This document shows, piece after piece, positions 22,901-31,323 of a DNA stretch of 36,554 bases. The notes below the pieces were generated by a model that saw only the letters and a list, made by a program, of their open reading frames with translations, was not told where the DNA came from and made no database searches. A program made the translations under genes and the position numbers. Numbering within the stretch: position 1 is the stretch's first letter; each line of letters starts with the position of its first letter. The DNA comes from DATIXJ01 sp035518715 (GTDB lineage: Bacteria > Bacteroidota > Ignavibacteria > UBA10030 > SZUA-254), in NCBI GenBank assembly GCA_035518715.1, contig DATIXJ010000047.1, positions 1 to 36,554 on the forward strand, in the 5' to 3' direction.

Positions 22901-23761
22901 ATGAAACCAGAGATCATAAAATCAATGGCTCATGATTTTGAAGCAAACTCATTTAGAGTTGGAGATATAGAGTTTTGGTATGCCAGATCATTGCAAGAAC
23001 TTCTTGGATACAATCGGTGGGAGAGCTTTTCACAGGTCATTGAGAAGGCAAAGAATGCGTGTAAGAATGCTCACCAGCCGATAGAAAACCATTTTCGTCC
23101 CGTGCTGAAAATGGTCGATATAGGTTCGGGGTCAAAAAGAGAAGTTGAAGATTATGAGCTTACCCGCTACGCATCATATCTAATAGCACAGAACGGAGAT
23201 TCTCGTAAGGAACAGATAGCATTTGCGATGAGTTATTTTGCCGTTCAAACAAGAAAGTTTGAAATTCTCCAAGAGAGGATAAATGAACTTGAGAGAATTA
23301 GAGCGCGCGAAAAACTCAGCGAAACTGAGCGGCAGTTTTCGGGGACACTATACCAACGCGGAGTTGATGATCGGGGTTTTGGTGTCATTCGTAGCAAGGG
23401 AGACCAGGCATTATTTGGAGGAAAGACCACAAATGACATGAAGATTCAACTTAGTGTGCCAGAGGGAAGACCGCTTGCGGATTTCTTACCTACTATCACA
23501 ATCAAGGCAAAGGATTTTGCCACAGAAATTACATTGTTCAATGTTAAGAAAGATGATAAACTCAACAACCCCGCCTCAATCGAAAATGAACACGTAAAAA
23601 ATAATCAGGAAGTTAGGGGATTATTGACAAAACAGAATATCTTTCCCGAAAAACTGCCCCCCGGAGAGGACATTAAGAAGATACAGCGGAAAGTAGAATC
23701 CGAAAGGAAGAAACTGCTCAAGCCAACAAAGAGTCTCTCCAAAAAGAAAAACGGCAAATGA
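22901..23761 (+). CDS. dinD: DinD-like DNA-damage-inducible protein (passenger gene)
   Basis: The 286-residue product matches the DinD family across its length. It has a FWYARSLQELLGYNRWESF antirepressor-like (Bro-N-type) N-terminal region, YELTRYASYLIAQNGDSRKEQIAFAMSYFAVQTRK, and the characteristic GTLYQRGVDDRGFGVIRSKGDQALFGG. E. coli DinD is SOS-induced and acts on RecA filaments, but it is not known whether this one does. The C-terminus is Lys-rich. GGAG precedes the ATG. Two DnaA boxes and a palindrome lie upstream. The TGA stop (23759-23761) is in the right terminal repeat, so the gene belongs to the transposon. Confidence 0.85.
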   Translation: MKPEIIKSMAHDFEANSFRVGDIEFWYARSLQELLGYNRWESFSQVIEKAKNACKNAHQPIENHFRPVLKMVDIGSGSKREVEDYELTRYASYLIAQNGDSRKEQIAFAMSYFAVQTRKFEILQERINELERIRAREKLSETERQFSGTLYQRGVDDRGFGVIRSKGDQALFGGKTTNDMKIQLSVPEGRPLADFLPTITIKAKDFATEITLFNVKKDDKLNNPASIENEHVKNNQEVRGLLTKQNIFPEKLPPGEDIKKIQRKVESERKKLLKPTKSLSKKKNGK

Positions 23762-23796
23762 AACAAGGACACTTAAGAGTAAATTAGGACAGCACC
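23760..23796 (-). repeat. Right terminal inverted repeat of the transposon
   Basis: 37 bp; read on the minus strand it begins GGTGCTGTCCTAATTT and includes AGTGTCCT and TTTC at the same spacing as the left end. Confidence 0.88.
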
Positions 23797-23804
23797 GACC
23801 TCCG
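23797..23804. repeat. Target-site duplication, right copy (GACCTCCG)
   Basis: Exact copy of 19935-19942, abutting the right terminal repeat. Removing the element and one copy restores a roughly 210-bp pepF/nuoN intergenic region. Confidence 0.85.
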
Positions 23805-23811
23805 GCATTTC

Positions 23812-23840
23812 TTGTATTTGGAGGATTTTTTTCATAATTT
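23812..23840 (+). promoter_or_regulatory. Possible nuoN promoter
   Basis: TTGTAT (23812-23817) and TAATTT (23835-23840) are 17 bp apart, just outside the transposon. If real, nuoN has its own promoter and is not dependent on nuoJKLM transcription. Confidence 0.35.
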
Positions 23841-23889
23841 GTGCTCGAATTTCACTGGCTGATCGACAATTCTGAAGCTCACCGCAATC

Positions 23890-25299
23890 ATGTGGTCTGA
23901 TATTCTGACAGCAAGCCCGCTTCTCGCGATGGTTGTCCTTTCTCTCGTCGTTCTTCTCATCGAGGCTATGGTAAAGAAGGGGGAAGTGGTAAGTTACTGG
24001 ATATCAGTCGCAGGACTCGCATTGTCCGCGTATCTTGCCTTTGGATCGATTCCCCATCCGCAGGTCCTGTTCAATGAAATGCTTGCTTCTGGCGGTTTGG
24101 GCGGCTTCTTCTCGACGTTGTTCATCCTCTCGGCACTCCTCACCATCATTCTCTCCCGCGAGTACATCAGCAAGGAACACGAGAATTTTGGTGAATTCTA
24201 CCTGCTGATCCTGTTTGCAACCATCGGGATGATGCTCATGGCAATGGCTGCAGATTTGATCATCATCTTCCTCGGACTGGAACTGATGTCGATTTGCCTC
24301 TATGTCCTGGCAGGTTTCATCAGAAACAGACCTATTTCGAATGAGGCCTCTCTCAAATATTTTCTGCTGGGAGCATTCGCGACAGGGTTTCTTCTTTATG
24401 GCATTGCTCTCATTTACGGAGCATCCGGTACGACGCATATCCAACCGCTCGTCCTGAACTTTGGTGCGATTTCCTCTTCTCCATTTTTCTGGGTTGGCAT
24501 CGGACTTCTGGCAATCGGACTCTCGTTCAAAGTTGGTGCCGTGCCGTTCCACATGTGGATTCCGGATGTTTATCAGGGCTCTCCAACTCCCATTTCGGGT
24601 TTCATGTCCACGGGAGCGAAGGCCGCGGCGTTCTCTGCTTTCGTCATTGTCTTTGCGCATCACTTTGATAATGCTGATCGGCTTCGATTGGCGCTCGCAG
24701 TTCTTTCCGCGGCGTCGATGATCGTCGGAAACATCATCGCGATCACTCAGTCAAACATCAAACGCATGCTCGCGTATTCCAGCATCGCGCATGCGGGATA
24801 TATGATGGCAGGACTGGCGGCAGGAAATGAGCTCGGAAGAGACGGCATCGTGTTCTACCTCGCGGTTTATACGTTCATGAATATCGGAGCGTTCGGCATT
24901 CTTGGACTGCTCGAGCAGGAGGGGGAGAAGAATCTGGAATATTCCGATTACGCCGGGTTGGGTGCCAGACGACCTTTGCTCGCAGCAACGATGTCTGCGT
25001 TCATGCTCTCATTGGCTGGAATTCCTCCGTTTGCGGGCTTCCTTGGCAAGTATTATGTCTTCGTCGCTGCCGTTAATGCTCACCTTACATGGTTGGCAAT
25101 CATCGGTGTTCTTACGAGCCTGGTATCCGTGTATTACTATCTGCGCCTGGTAATGGTCATGTACTTCCAGGAGGGCGACAACCCATTGGTAGATCGGCCG
25201 TCGAGGGTCGGCATCGCCGTGGTTCTGGTATCGGCAGTCATTATTCTCGGGCTCGGGATTTTCCCGTCATCAATCCTCTCAATCATTAATCATCTCTGA
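23890..25299 (+). CDS. nuoN: NADH-quinone oxidoreductase subunit N
   Basis: The 469-residue antiporter-like subunit has the NuoN hallmarks FLGLELMSICLYVLAGF, KVGAVPFHMWIPDVYQGSPTPISGFMSTGAKAA and SNIKRMLAYSSIAHAGYMMAGL, with about 14 hydrophobic helices. It completes the membrane arm with NuoJKLM but is about 7.5 kb from nuoM. nnr begins 9 bp after its stop, so nuoN heads a different cluster. Confidence 0.95.
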   Translation: MWSDILTASPLLAMVVLSLVVLLIEAMVKKGEVVSYWISVAGLALSAYLAFGSIPHPQVLFNEMLASGGLGGFFSTLFILSALLTIILSREYISKEHENFGEFYLLILFATIGMMLMAMAADLIIIFLGLELMSICLYVLAGFIRNRPISNEASLKYFLLGAFATGFLLYGIALIYGASGTTHIQPLVLNFGAISSSPFFWVGIGLLAIGLSFKVGAVPFHMWIPDVYQGSPTPISGFMSTGAKAAAFSAFVIVFAHHFDNADRLRLALAVLSAASMIVGNIIAITQSNIKRMLAYSSIAHAGYMMAGLAAGNELGRDGIVFYLAVYTFMNIGAFGILGLLEQEGEKNLEYSDYAGLGARRPLLAATMSAFMLSLAGIPPFAGFLGKYYVFVAAVNAHLTWLAIIGVLTSLVSVYYYLRLVMVMYFQEGDNPLVDRPSRVGIAVVLVSAVIILGLGIFPSSILSIINHL

Positions 25300-25308
25300 C
25301 AATCCGCA

Positions 25309-26889
25309 GTGGAACGCGTCGTCACATCGACTGAAATGCAGGCATGTGACCGCCTTGCCATCCGAAACCTCCGGATTCCCGGATCAATACTGATGGAGAA
25401 TGCCGGGAGAGGTGTCGTCGAAAAAATGATTGACCGATATGGATCGCTGAACGGAAAATCGGTTCTCATCTTCTGCGGTAAGGGAAACAACGGCGGTGAT
25501 GGTTTCGTCGTGGCCCGGCATCTGATAGAGGCCGGTTCGGCAGTCTCGGCTGTTCTGGTTGGAAATGCCTCCGGTCTGAAAGGGGAAGCAAAGCAAAATT
25601 GTCTGATATGGAAGACCCTTGTCAAGCGTTTGGGAGCACGCGGAAATGTCTCGTTCGTTGAACTAAAATCTGCCCAACCCCTTCGTCGCTTTACTCAACC
25701 GGATTTTATTGTTGATGCATTGTTCGGGACGGGAGTTCACGGCGAAGTGAGAGGGATCTACAAAGATGTTATCGACTGGATGAATCGAAGTCATGCGAGG
25801 AGTATTTCTGTCGACCTCCCTTCAGGAGTGGATGCAGACAACGGGAGAGTCGGAAATGTAGCTGTCGAGGCAGATTTGACTGTTACCATTGGAATGCAGA
25901 AAATCGGTCTAATCATTGGTGATGGAAGAACATACGCCGGGAGAGTTGAAGCTGTAAATATGGGCATTCCGGCTGCGATTTTCCCCCCTGTATCCCGAAC
26001 AGCGTTTCTTGTCGATCGAGGCCAGGTCCGCAGGAACATTCCGGCCCGGCCGCTCAGCGCTCATAAGCACAGCGTCGGAAAGATCGTGGTGATCGCTGGA
26101 TCGAACGGGCTGACGGGAGCAGCGGCGATGACCTCTCAATCAGCGATGCGGTCGGGAGCAGGATCAGTGATTCTCTGTACGCCGGCTTCTGTATATCCTA
26201 TCCTTGCCCGGAAGCTGACCGAGGTCATGGTAGAGCCGTATTCGGAAACTCCTCAAGGCACCCTTGCGCTTGGATCATACCAGGATCTCCTGAAGAGAAT
26301 TTCCTGGGCCGATATCGTCGTCCTTGGTCCCGGTCTTTCACGAAACAAGGAGACGGAAGAACTGATCCAGAAGCTCGTCGCCAGAATTGAGCTTCCGCTG
26401 CTCATCGACGCGGACGGCCTCAATGCATTTTCCGGGAAGCGGAATCTTCTCGCTCAACACAGAAGCAGGGAAGTCATTATCACTCCTCACTCGGGTGAGC
26501 TTTCACGGCTGACAGGCGTTTCGTCTGCCGAAATCGACTCCGGCAGAGTGGAGTATGCCAGAACATCTGCCAAAAAATTCCGGGTGACGGTTGTGCTGAA
26601 AGGTGCTCCCACGGTCACTTCGTCGGAATCAGGTATCGCCTATATCAACTCGACGGGCAATCCTGCGATGGCGACTGCGGGCATGGGAGATGTCCTATCC
26701 GGATGCATCGCCGGCCTGTGGGGCCAGGGAATGAACCGGACTGAAGCAGCATATAGCGGAGTGTTTATCCATGGGTTGGCAGGTGATTTCTGCAATGGGA
26801 AGCTCGGCGACCGAGGTCTGCTTTCCACGGATGTTCAAAATATTCTCCCCGAAATAATTCGTGAAGTAATGAGAGGTATCCCGCAGTGA
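25309..26889 (+). CDS. nnr: Bifunctional NAD(P)H-hydrate epimerase / ADP-dependent dehydratase
   Basis: The 526-residue protein joins two repair activities for hydrated NAD(P)H. The YjeF N-terminal epimerase domain is about residues 1-215 (FCGKGNNGGDGFVVARHL; DFIVDALFGTG; SVDLPSGVDADNG). The C-terminal kinase-like dehydratase covers about 230-520 (HKHSVGKIVVIAGSNGLTGAA; VLGPGLSRN; IDADGLNAF; ITPHSGELSRL; NSTGNPAMATAGMGDVLSG). The GTG start gives the usual short N-terminus before TSTEMQACD. VanZ-family translation starts at the overlapping GTGA. Confidence 0.94.
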   Translation: MERVVTSTEMQACDRLAIRNLRIPGSILMENAGRGVVEKMIDRYGSLNGKSVLIFCGKGNNGGDGFVVARHLIEAGSAVSAVLVGNASGLKGEAKQNCLIWKTLVKRLGARGNVSFVELKSAQPLRRFTQPDFIVDALFGTGVHGEVRGIYKDVIDWMNRSHARSISVDLPSGVDADNGRVGNVAVEADLTVTIGMQKIGLIIGDGRTYAGRVEAVNMGIPAAIFPPVSRTAFLVDRGQVRRNIPARPLSAHKHSVGKIVVIAGSNGLTGAAAMTSQSAMRSGAGSVILCTPASVYPILARKLTEVMVEPYSETPQGTLALGSYQDLLKRISWADIVVLGPGLSRNKETEELIQKLVARIELPLLIDADGLNAFSGKRNLLAQHRSREVIITPHSGELSRLTGVSSAEIDSGRVEYARTSAKKFRVTVVLKGAPTVTSSESGIAYINSTGNPAMATAGMGDVLSGCIAGLWGQGMNRTEAAYSGVFIHGLAGDFCNGKLGDRGLLSTDVQNILPEIIREVMRGIPQ

Positions 26890-27281
26890 GCCCGTCGGTT
26901 AGGAGGTTCCTTTACTACCAGTTTCCCGCAATTCTCTGGGCGGTGGTCATCTTCGGAGCGTCGTCCATTCCCGAGGTACAGCTTCCATCGATAGTCCGGC
27001 ATTTCAACGACAAATTTCTACACGCTGTGACATTTTTTGTCTTCGGGATTCTGATCTACAGAGCAATCTATCCTTCTCATTCCACTCGAGAGTTTCGCTG
27101 GAAGTTTATTTTGCTGGCAATACTTGTCGTTGTCATTTATGGGATTTCTGACGAGTTCCATCAGTCATTCGTTCCCGGAAGAACTCCCGACGTAAATGAT
27201 GCAGCTGCCGATTCACTCGGCGGGCTTCTGGCAGCCGTGACAATTTTCCTTCTCTCGCTTCGAAAAAAGCCCGTTCGATAG
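26886..27281 (+). CDS. VanZ family membrane protein
   Basis: The 131-residue protein has four hydrophobic helices. It carries the VanZ pattern WAVVIFGASSIP, DKFLHAVTFFVFGILIYRA, and GISDEFHQSFVPGRTPDVNDAAADSLGG. VanZ itself gives low-level teicoplanin resistance, but most chromosomal members have unknown roles. The GTG start overlaps the nnr stop, showing coupling. Confidence 0.85.
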   Translation: MSPSVRRFLYYQFPAILWAVVIFGASSIPEVQLPSIVRHFNDKFLHAVTFFVFGILIYRAIYPSHSTREFRWKFILLAILVVVIYGISDEFHQSFVPGRTPDVNDAAADSLGGLLAAVTIFLLSLRKKPVR

Positions 27282-27324
27282 GTTCCGTTGCATTTCCCGA
27301 CGGAATTGACTAACTTAGAAACTA

Positions 27325-28479
27325 ATGAAATTCACCCTCCACGGAACAGATGGGAGCGCGCGCACCGGCGAGGTTGTTACGGAGCACGGCACATTTCGTA
27401 CCCCGGCGTTCATGCCGGTGGGTACCCAGGGAAGTGTGAAGGCGGTGCCTCAGTCCGTTCTCGAAGAAATCGGGGTGGAGATCATGCTCAGCAACACGTA
27501 CCATCTGTATCTCCGTCCTGGTACCGGCATTCTGACCGAGGCGGGTGGCCTGCATCGGTTTATCGGCTGGAATCATCCGATATTGACCGATAGCGGTGGC
27601 TATCAGGTCTTCAGTCTCTCAGATCTCCGGACGATTGAGGAAGAGGGTGTCGAGTTCAAGTCGCATCTTGACGGTTCACGCCACAAATTCACGCCGGAAC
27701 TTGTCGTTGATATCCAGCGCGTGATCGGCTCCGATATCATGATGGTGCTGGATGAATGCACGCCCTTCCCGTGTGAGAAGGAGTATGCCGCGGAATCGAA
27801 CGAGCTGACGCTGCGGTGGGCTGAACGCTGCAGAAAGCAATTCAGGAATTCTCCGCCGGTGTATGGGCATTTGCAGGCACTATTTGGGATTGTGCAGGGG
27901 AGCGTGTACGAGGATATTCGCCGTCGGTCTGCTTCGGCACTGTCGGAAATGGATTTTGAGGGGTACGCCATCGGCGGTCTCGCAGTCGGTGAGCCCGCCG
28001 ATCTGATGTACGAAATGGTCTCGGTCTGCACAGGGATTCTTCCCAAAGAGAAACCGCGTTACCTGATGGGTGTAGGAACGCCGGAAAATCTTCTTGAATC
28101 AATCGAACGAGGTGTTGATATGTTCGATTGTGTGCTCCCGACCCGGAACGGCAGAAATGCAATGCTCTTTACCGCACAGGGAACGCTGAACATCACGAAC
28201 GCTAAGTTTAAATCTGATCACTCGCCGGTAGATGCACACTGCAGTTGTCCAACATGCAGAAGATATTCGAGAGCGTATATCCGGCATCTGTTTCAAGTAA
28301 ATGAAATTCTCGCCCTCGAGCTCGCGAGCGTGCACAATGTGTTTTATTACCAGCAGTTGATGCGCGGTGCACAGGAAGCAATTCGGATCAACAGATTCAG
28401 TGCATGGAAGAGGGAAATTCTTAACTCACTCTGTCAGGAAAAAGGACAGTATTTACCACTTCATTCTCAGGAGGTTTAA
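27325..28479 (+). CDS. tgt: tRNA-guanine (queuine) transglycosylase
   Basis: The 384-residue enzyme exchanges guanine 34 for preQ1 in GUN-anticodon tRNAs on the way to queuosine. Visible features are FMPVGTQGSVKAV, LTDSGGYQVFSLSDLR, GLAVGEP, the nucleophile region VDMFDCVLPTRNGRN, and the zinc site CSCPTCRR with a downstream His. yajC follows immediately, an order common in bacteria. Confidence 0.96.
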   Translation: MKFTLHGTDGSARTGEVVTEHGTFRTPAFMPVGTQGSVKAVPQSVLEEIGVEIMLSNTYHLYLRPGTGILTEAGGLHRFIGWNHPILTDSGGYQVFSLSDLRTIEEEGVEFKSHLDGSRHKFTPELVVDIQRVIGSDIMMVLDECTPFPCEKEYAAESNELTLRWAERCRKQFRNSPPVYGHLQALFGIVQGSVYEDIRRRSASALSEMDFEGYAIGGLAVGEPADLMYEMVSVCTGILPKEKPRYLMGVGTPENLLESIERGVDMFDCVLPTRNGRNAMLFTAQGTLNITNAKFKSDHSPVDAHCSCPTCRRYSRAYIRHLFQVNEILALELASVHNVFYYQQLMRGAQEAIRINRFSAWKREILNSLCQEKGQYLPLHSQEV

Positions 28480-28815
28480 TTGAGCGCAATGCATATTGTT
28501 GCGATGGCGCCGCAGGGGGGAAGCGGCGGGTCAGGCATGTTCAGCACGATTCTCATGTTCGGGCTGATCATTGTGATATTCTATTTCATGATCCTTCGCC
28601 CCCAGCAGAAGAAACAGAAGGAACGGCAGCAGCTTCTCGAGAGCGTTCAGAAGGGCGACAAGGTCGTCACCATCGGCGGCGCTCACGGAACGGTTGTCGG
28701 GATGGAGGAGAAGACCGTTCTTGTCCAGATTGCCGACAACGTGAAAGTGAAATTCGAGAAGACTGCGATCTCGTCAGTGATCCGGAATACCGATACGACG
28801 GGAAAAACAAGTTAA
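28480..28815 (+). CDS. yajC: Preprotein translocase subunit YajC
   Basis: The small single-span protein has MFGLIIVIFYFMILRPQQKKQKERQQ followed by VQKGDKVVTIGGAHGTVVGMEEKTVLVQI and VKVKFEKTAISSV, which is diagnostic. It associates with SecDF in the inner membrane. The TTG at 28480 is 4 bases after an AGGAGG and abuts the tgt stop; the ATG at 28489 is the alternative. Confidence 0.94.
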   Translation: MSAMHIVAMAPQGGSGGSGMFSTILMFGLIIVIFYFMILRPQQKKQKERQQLLESVQKGDKVVTIGGAHGTVVGMEEKTVLVQIADNVKVKFEKTAISSVIRNTDTTGKTS

Positions 28816-28828
28816 CGACGGAGAAGAA

Positions 28829-30058
28829 ATGTCGCGCGAAGAGGTCCGGTTTCACACCATTGAAGAAGCGATCAAGGAACTTCAAGAGGGCCGCATCGTC
28901 ATCGTTGTGGATGACGAAGACCGTGAGAACGAGGGCGATTTTGTGATCGCGGCGGCGAAGTGTACTCCTGACACGATAAACTTTATGGCCCGCAAGGGCG
29001 GCGGGATTATTTGCGCGGCGCTCACCACACAACGCGCAAGAGATCTTGCGCTTGATCCGATGGTCGACAGCAATACCTCGCTCCACGAAACATCGTTTAC
29101 CATATCGGTTGATTTCATCCACGGAACCCAGTCGGGTGTTTCGGCGCATGACCGCGCTGCGACGGTGCAGTCACTGATCGACCCGAAGACAAAACCGAGC
29201 GATCTTGCACGGCCCGGACACATCTTCCCGCTGCGAGCAATGGATGGCGGAGTCCTCCGCCGTGCGGGGCACACGGAAGCGGTGGTCGATCTCTGTAAGC
29301 TTGCCGGGCTCTATCCCGCCGGTGTCATCTGCGAGATTATGAATGAAGATGGAAGCATGGCAAGGGTGCCGGAGCTGATTCCTCTTGCCGCTCAGCTGCA
29401 TCTTAAAATCGTTTCGGTGAAGGACCTCATCCAATATCGGATGAAGCGCGAGAAACTGGTTCAGCGGATTGTCTCGACCAAGCTCCCGACAAAGTATGGC
29501 GTATTCGATATCCACATTTACCGGAGCGAAACCGACAGCAAGGAACATGTTGCTCTGGTAAAGGGAGAGATAAGCTCCGACAAACCTGTCCTCGTCCGTG
29601 TGCACTCGGAATGCCTGACCGGTGATGTCTTCGGCTCAATGCGCTGCGATTGCAACGATCAGCTTGTGGCAGCAATGAAACTGGTCGAAAAGGAAGGACG
29701 CGGGGTTGTCCTCTACATGCGTCAGGAGGGAAGAGGGATCGGACTGTCGAATAAACTGAAAGCATACAAGCTGCAGGATGAGGGGCTCGACACCGTCGAG
29801 GCGAATGAAAAGCTCGGGTTCAGGCCGGACCTTCGGGATTACGGAATCGGAGCACAGATCCTTCGCGATCTCGGAGTCGGCAAGATCCGGCTCATGACGA
29901 ATAATCCGAAGAAGGTGGTGGGCCTTCACGGGTATGGACTTGAGATCATTGAGCGCGTGGCTCTGGAAGTTGAACCCCATCAGCTCAATGAAAAATACCT
30001 GAAGACAAAAAGGGACAAATTAGGTCATCTCATTCTGATTGACAGCAAAGGGAAGTAA
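28829..30058 (+). CDS. ribBA: Bifunctional DHBP synthase / GTP cyclohydrolase II
   Basis: The 409-residue protein covers both entry reactions of riboflavin synthesis. The N-terminal DHBP synthase has VDDEDRENEGDFVIAA and RRAGHTEAVVDL. The C-terminal GTP cyclohydrolase II has the zinc cysteines in SECLTGDVFGSMRCDCNDQL, MRQEGRGIGLSNKLKAY and MTNNPKKV. Both active sites appear complete. GGAGAAG precedes the ATG. The gene ends just before the greA promoter and leader hairpin. Confidence 0.96.
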   Translation: MSREEVRFHTIEEAIKELQEGRIVIVVDDEDRENEGDFVIAAAKCTPDTINFMARKGGGIICAALTTQRARDLALDPMVDSNTSLHETSFTISVDFIHGTQSGVSAHDRAATVQSLIDPKTKPSDLARPGHIFPLRAMDGGVLRRAGHTEAVVDLCKLAGLYPAGVICEIMNEDGSMARVPELIPLAAQLHLKIVSVKDLIQYRMKREKLVQRIVSTKLPTKYGVFDIHIYRSETDSKEHVALVKGEISSDKPVLVRVHSECLTGDVFGSMRCDCNDQLVAAMKLVEKEGRGVVLYMRQEGRGIGLSNKLKAYKLQDEGLDTVEANEKLGFRPDLRDYGIGAQILRDLGVGKIRLMTNNPKKVVGLHGYGLEIIERVALEVEPHQLNEKYLKTKRDKLGHLILIDSKGK

Positions 30059-30067
30059 ATTTTTCTC

Positions 30068-30096
30068 TTGCTTTTCTGTTTTCCTTGTTGTAGATT
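30068..30096 (+). promoter_or_regulatory. Probable greA promoter
   Basis: TTGCTT (30068-30073) and TAGATT (30091-30096) are 17 bp apart. The predicted start near 30103 lies before the hairpin at 30117, so the hairpin would be in the greA leader. Confidence 0.5.
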
Positions 30097-30116
30097 AATC
30101 TGAAGCGCCTCTTATG

Positions 30117-30154
30117 GCCATCACTTGAAGATGAAAGTGATGGCTTTTATTTTT
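30117..30154 (+). terminator. Terminator/attenuator hairpin in the greA leader
   Basis: GCCATCACTT (30117-30126) pairs with AAGTGATGGC (30135-30144), a 10-bp stem with an 8-base loop, followed by a T-rich TTTTATTTTT. It could end ribBA transcripts and also stop RNAs begun at the 30068 promoter. Confidence 0.75.
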
Positions 30155-30155
30155 C

Positions 30156-30174
30156 CCCCACCGTAATGGTGGGG
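30156..30174 (+). other. Second hairpin just upstream of greA
   Basis: CCCCACC (30156-30162) pairs with GGTGGGG (30168-30174) around GTAAT, 18 bases before the greA ATG and directly after the first hairpin. Confidence 0.5.
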
Positions 30175-30191
30175 AATTTCATGGAGCATCT

Positions 30192-30680
30192 ATGGCAGAG
30201 AGCAAGAACAACGGAGTTGTTTATCTGACGCGTGAGCGGCTGGTGGAGTTGGAAAAGGAACTCCACGAACTGAAGCTCAACGGACGCGCGGAAATGGCAC
30301 AGAAAATTGCCGAAGCGAGAAGTCACGGCGATCTTTCGGAAAACGCGGAGTATGATGCCGCCAAGGAGGCGCAGCAGCATCTTGAGCTGCGCATCGCAAA
30401 AATCGAACAAACACTTTCACGAACCCGAATTATCGAAAGCAACGAGCTTCCCAACGATAAGATTTACATTCTCTCAAGAGTGAAACTCAAAGATCTGAAA
30501 TCCAAAGAAACAGTCGTCTATACGCTTGTTTCTCCAGAAGAAGCAGATTTTGAGAAGAACAAGATCTCCATTACTTCTCCTCTGGGGAAAGGTCTGATGG
30601 GGAGAACCCGGGGTGAATCGATCAAGATTCCGGTTCCCGCCGGGGTTCTGGAATACAAGATCCTGGAAATAGAAAGATGA
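30192..30680 (+). CDS. greA: Transcription elongation factor GreA
   Basis: The 162-residue factor rescues backtracked RNA polymerase by stimulating transcript cleavage. The N-terminal coiled coil with the acidic tip DLSENAEYDAAKE, and the C-terminal FKBP-like domain (ITSPLGKGLMGRTRGESIKIPVPAG) are visible. GGAG lies before the ATG. It is preceded by a promoter and two leader hairpins, suggesting its own attenuation. Confidence 0.95.
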   Translation: MAESKNNGVVYLTRERLVELEKELHELKLNGRAEMAQKIAEARSHGDLSENAEYDAAKEAQQHLELRIAKIEQTLSRTRIIESNELPNDKIYILSRVKLKDLKSKETVVYTLVSPEEADFEKNKISITSPLGKGLMGRTRGESIKIPVPAGVLEYKILEIER

Positions 30681-30731
30681 TTTCCTCTGCCGCTCGTTTA
30701 ACTGATCCAGTTTCCTGAAGTTAGCCGCACC

Positions 30732-31262
30732 ATGCCTCGCAATCTTGAGGTGAAGGCAAAAATCACAACCATTGAATCTGCAAGAGTGTTAGCAGAATCG
30801 ATTCACGCGAATTATGCCGGTACACTTCATCAAACGGATACGTATTTTCGGGTATCCAATGGCAGACTAAAGCTCCGGGAGATCAACGGGACTCATGCCG
30901 AGCTCATCAGGTATGAGAGGGAAGAATCATCCTCTCGGAGAGAGAGCCGCTTTGATGTCTGTCCGATAAAAAATCTCGATGGGATCAAATCCTTGCTCCG
31001 CGTAGCGTGCGGTGTGCGGGGAGTTGTCGAGAAAACAAGAATTCTCTACCTCCTTGATGGCTCAACGAGGATTCATCTGGACGAGGTGAAGGATCTGGGT
31101 GTTTTTCTGGAATTCGAAGTGCCCGTCGCGAAGGAGGAGGAAGCATCGGAGCAGCTCGAATTTCTCATCAAACACTTCGGAATTCAGCAGTCTGACTTCG
31201 TCAAAAACTCGTATATCGATATGCTTCCGCAGAGGGGGGAATCTTCTTCCGAAAATGTCTAA
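30732..31262 (+). CDS. CYTH-domain protein (CyaB/thiamine triphosphatase-like)
   Basis: The 176-residue protein opens with LEVKAKI, the ExExK-type phosphate-binding strand, and has alternating charged strands of the triphosphate tunnel fold (DTYFRVSNGRLKLREI, AELIRYERE, TRIHLDEVKDLGVFLEFEV). CYTH enzymes act on triphosphates; some are class IV adenylate cyclases, others tripolyphosphatases or thiamine triphosphatases. The choice cannot be made here. Confidence 0.88.
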   Translation: MPRNLEVKAKITTIESARVLAESIHANYAGTLHQTDTYFRVSNGRLKLREINGTHAELIRYEREESSSRRESRFDVCPIKNLDGIKSLLRVACGVRGVVEKTRILYLLDGSTRIHLDEVKDLGVFLEFEVPVAKEEEASEQLEFLIKHFGIQQSDFVKNSYIDMLPQRGESSSENV

Positions 31263-31323
31263 AACGATAAGATTTAGACATGATTTGGAGTCTCCGGTTT
31301 TCCGGTAAATCCCTCGTTTTCAG

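Larger units (their letters stand above)
19943..23796. mobile_element. Passenger-carrying IS1-family transposon, 3,854 bp
   Basis: Both ends begin GGTG and align without gaps over 37 positions with 25 identities, in blocks GGTG, GTCCTAA, AGTGTCCT and TTTC at identical spacing. An 8-bp direct duplication flanks it. Inside are an IS1-type transposase and four other genes: a proteasome-like secreted hydrolase, a HARE-HTH-like protein, a tRNA and dinD. The first and last genes have their stop codons in the terminal repeats. Base composition is visibly more AT-rich than in the flanking nuo and pepF genes. Intact ends, an exact duplication and an open transposase frame indicate a recent insertion. 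Some IS1 relatives without the classical frameshift are known to carry passenger genes. Confidence 0.9.

Noticed and set aside
19968..23791. An 11-bp inverted repeat (TGTCCTAATTT/AAATTAGGACA) as the element ends
   Set aside because: These two copies sit at different offsets from the duplication. The longer GGTG-starting repeats abut the 8-bp duplication on both sides and give the correct ends.
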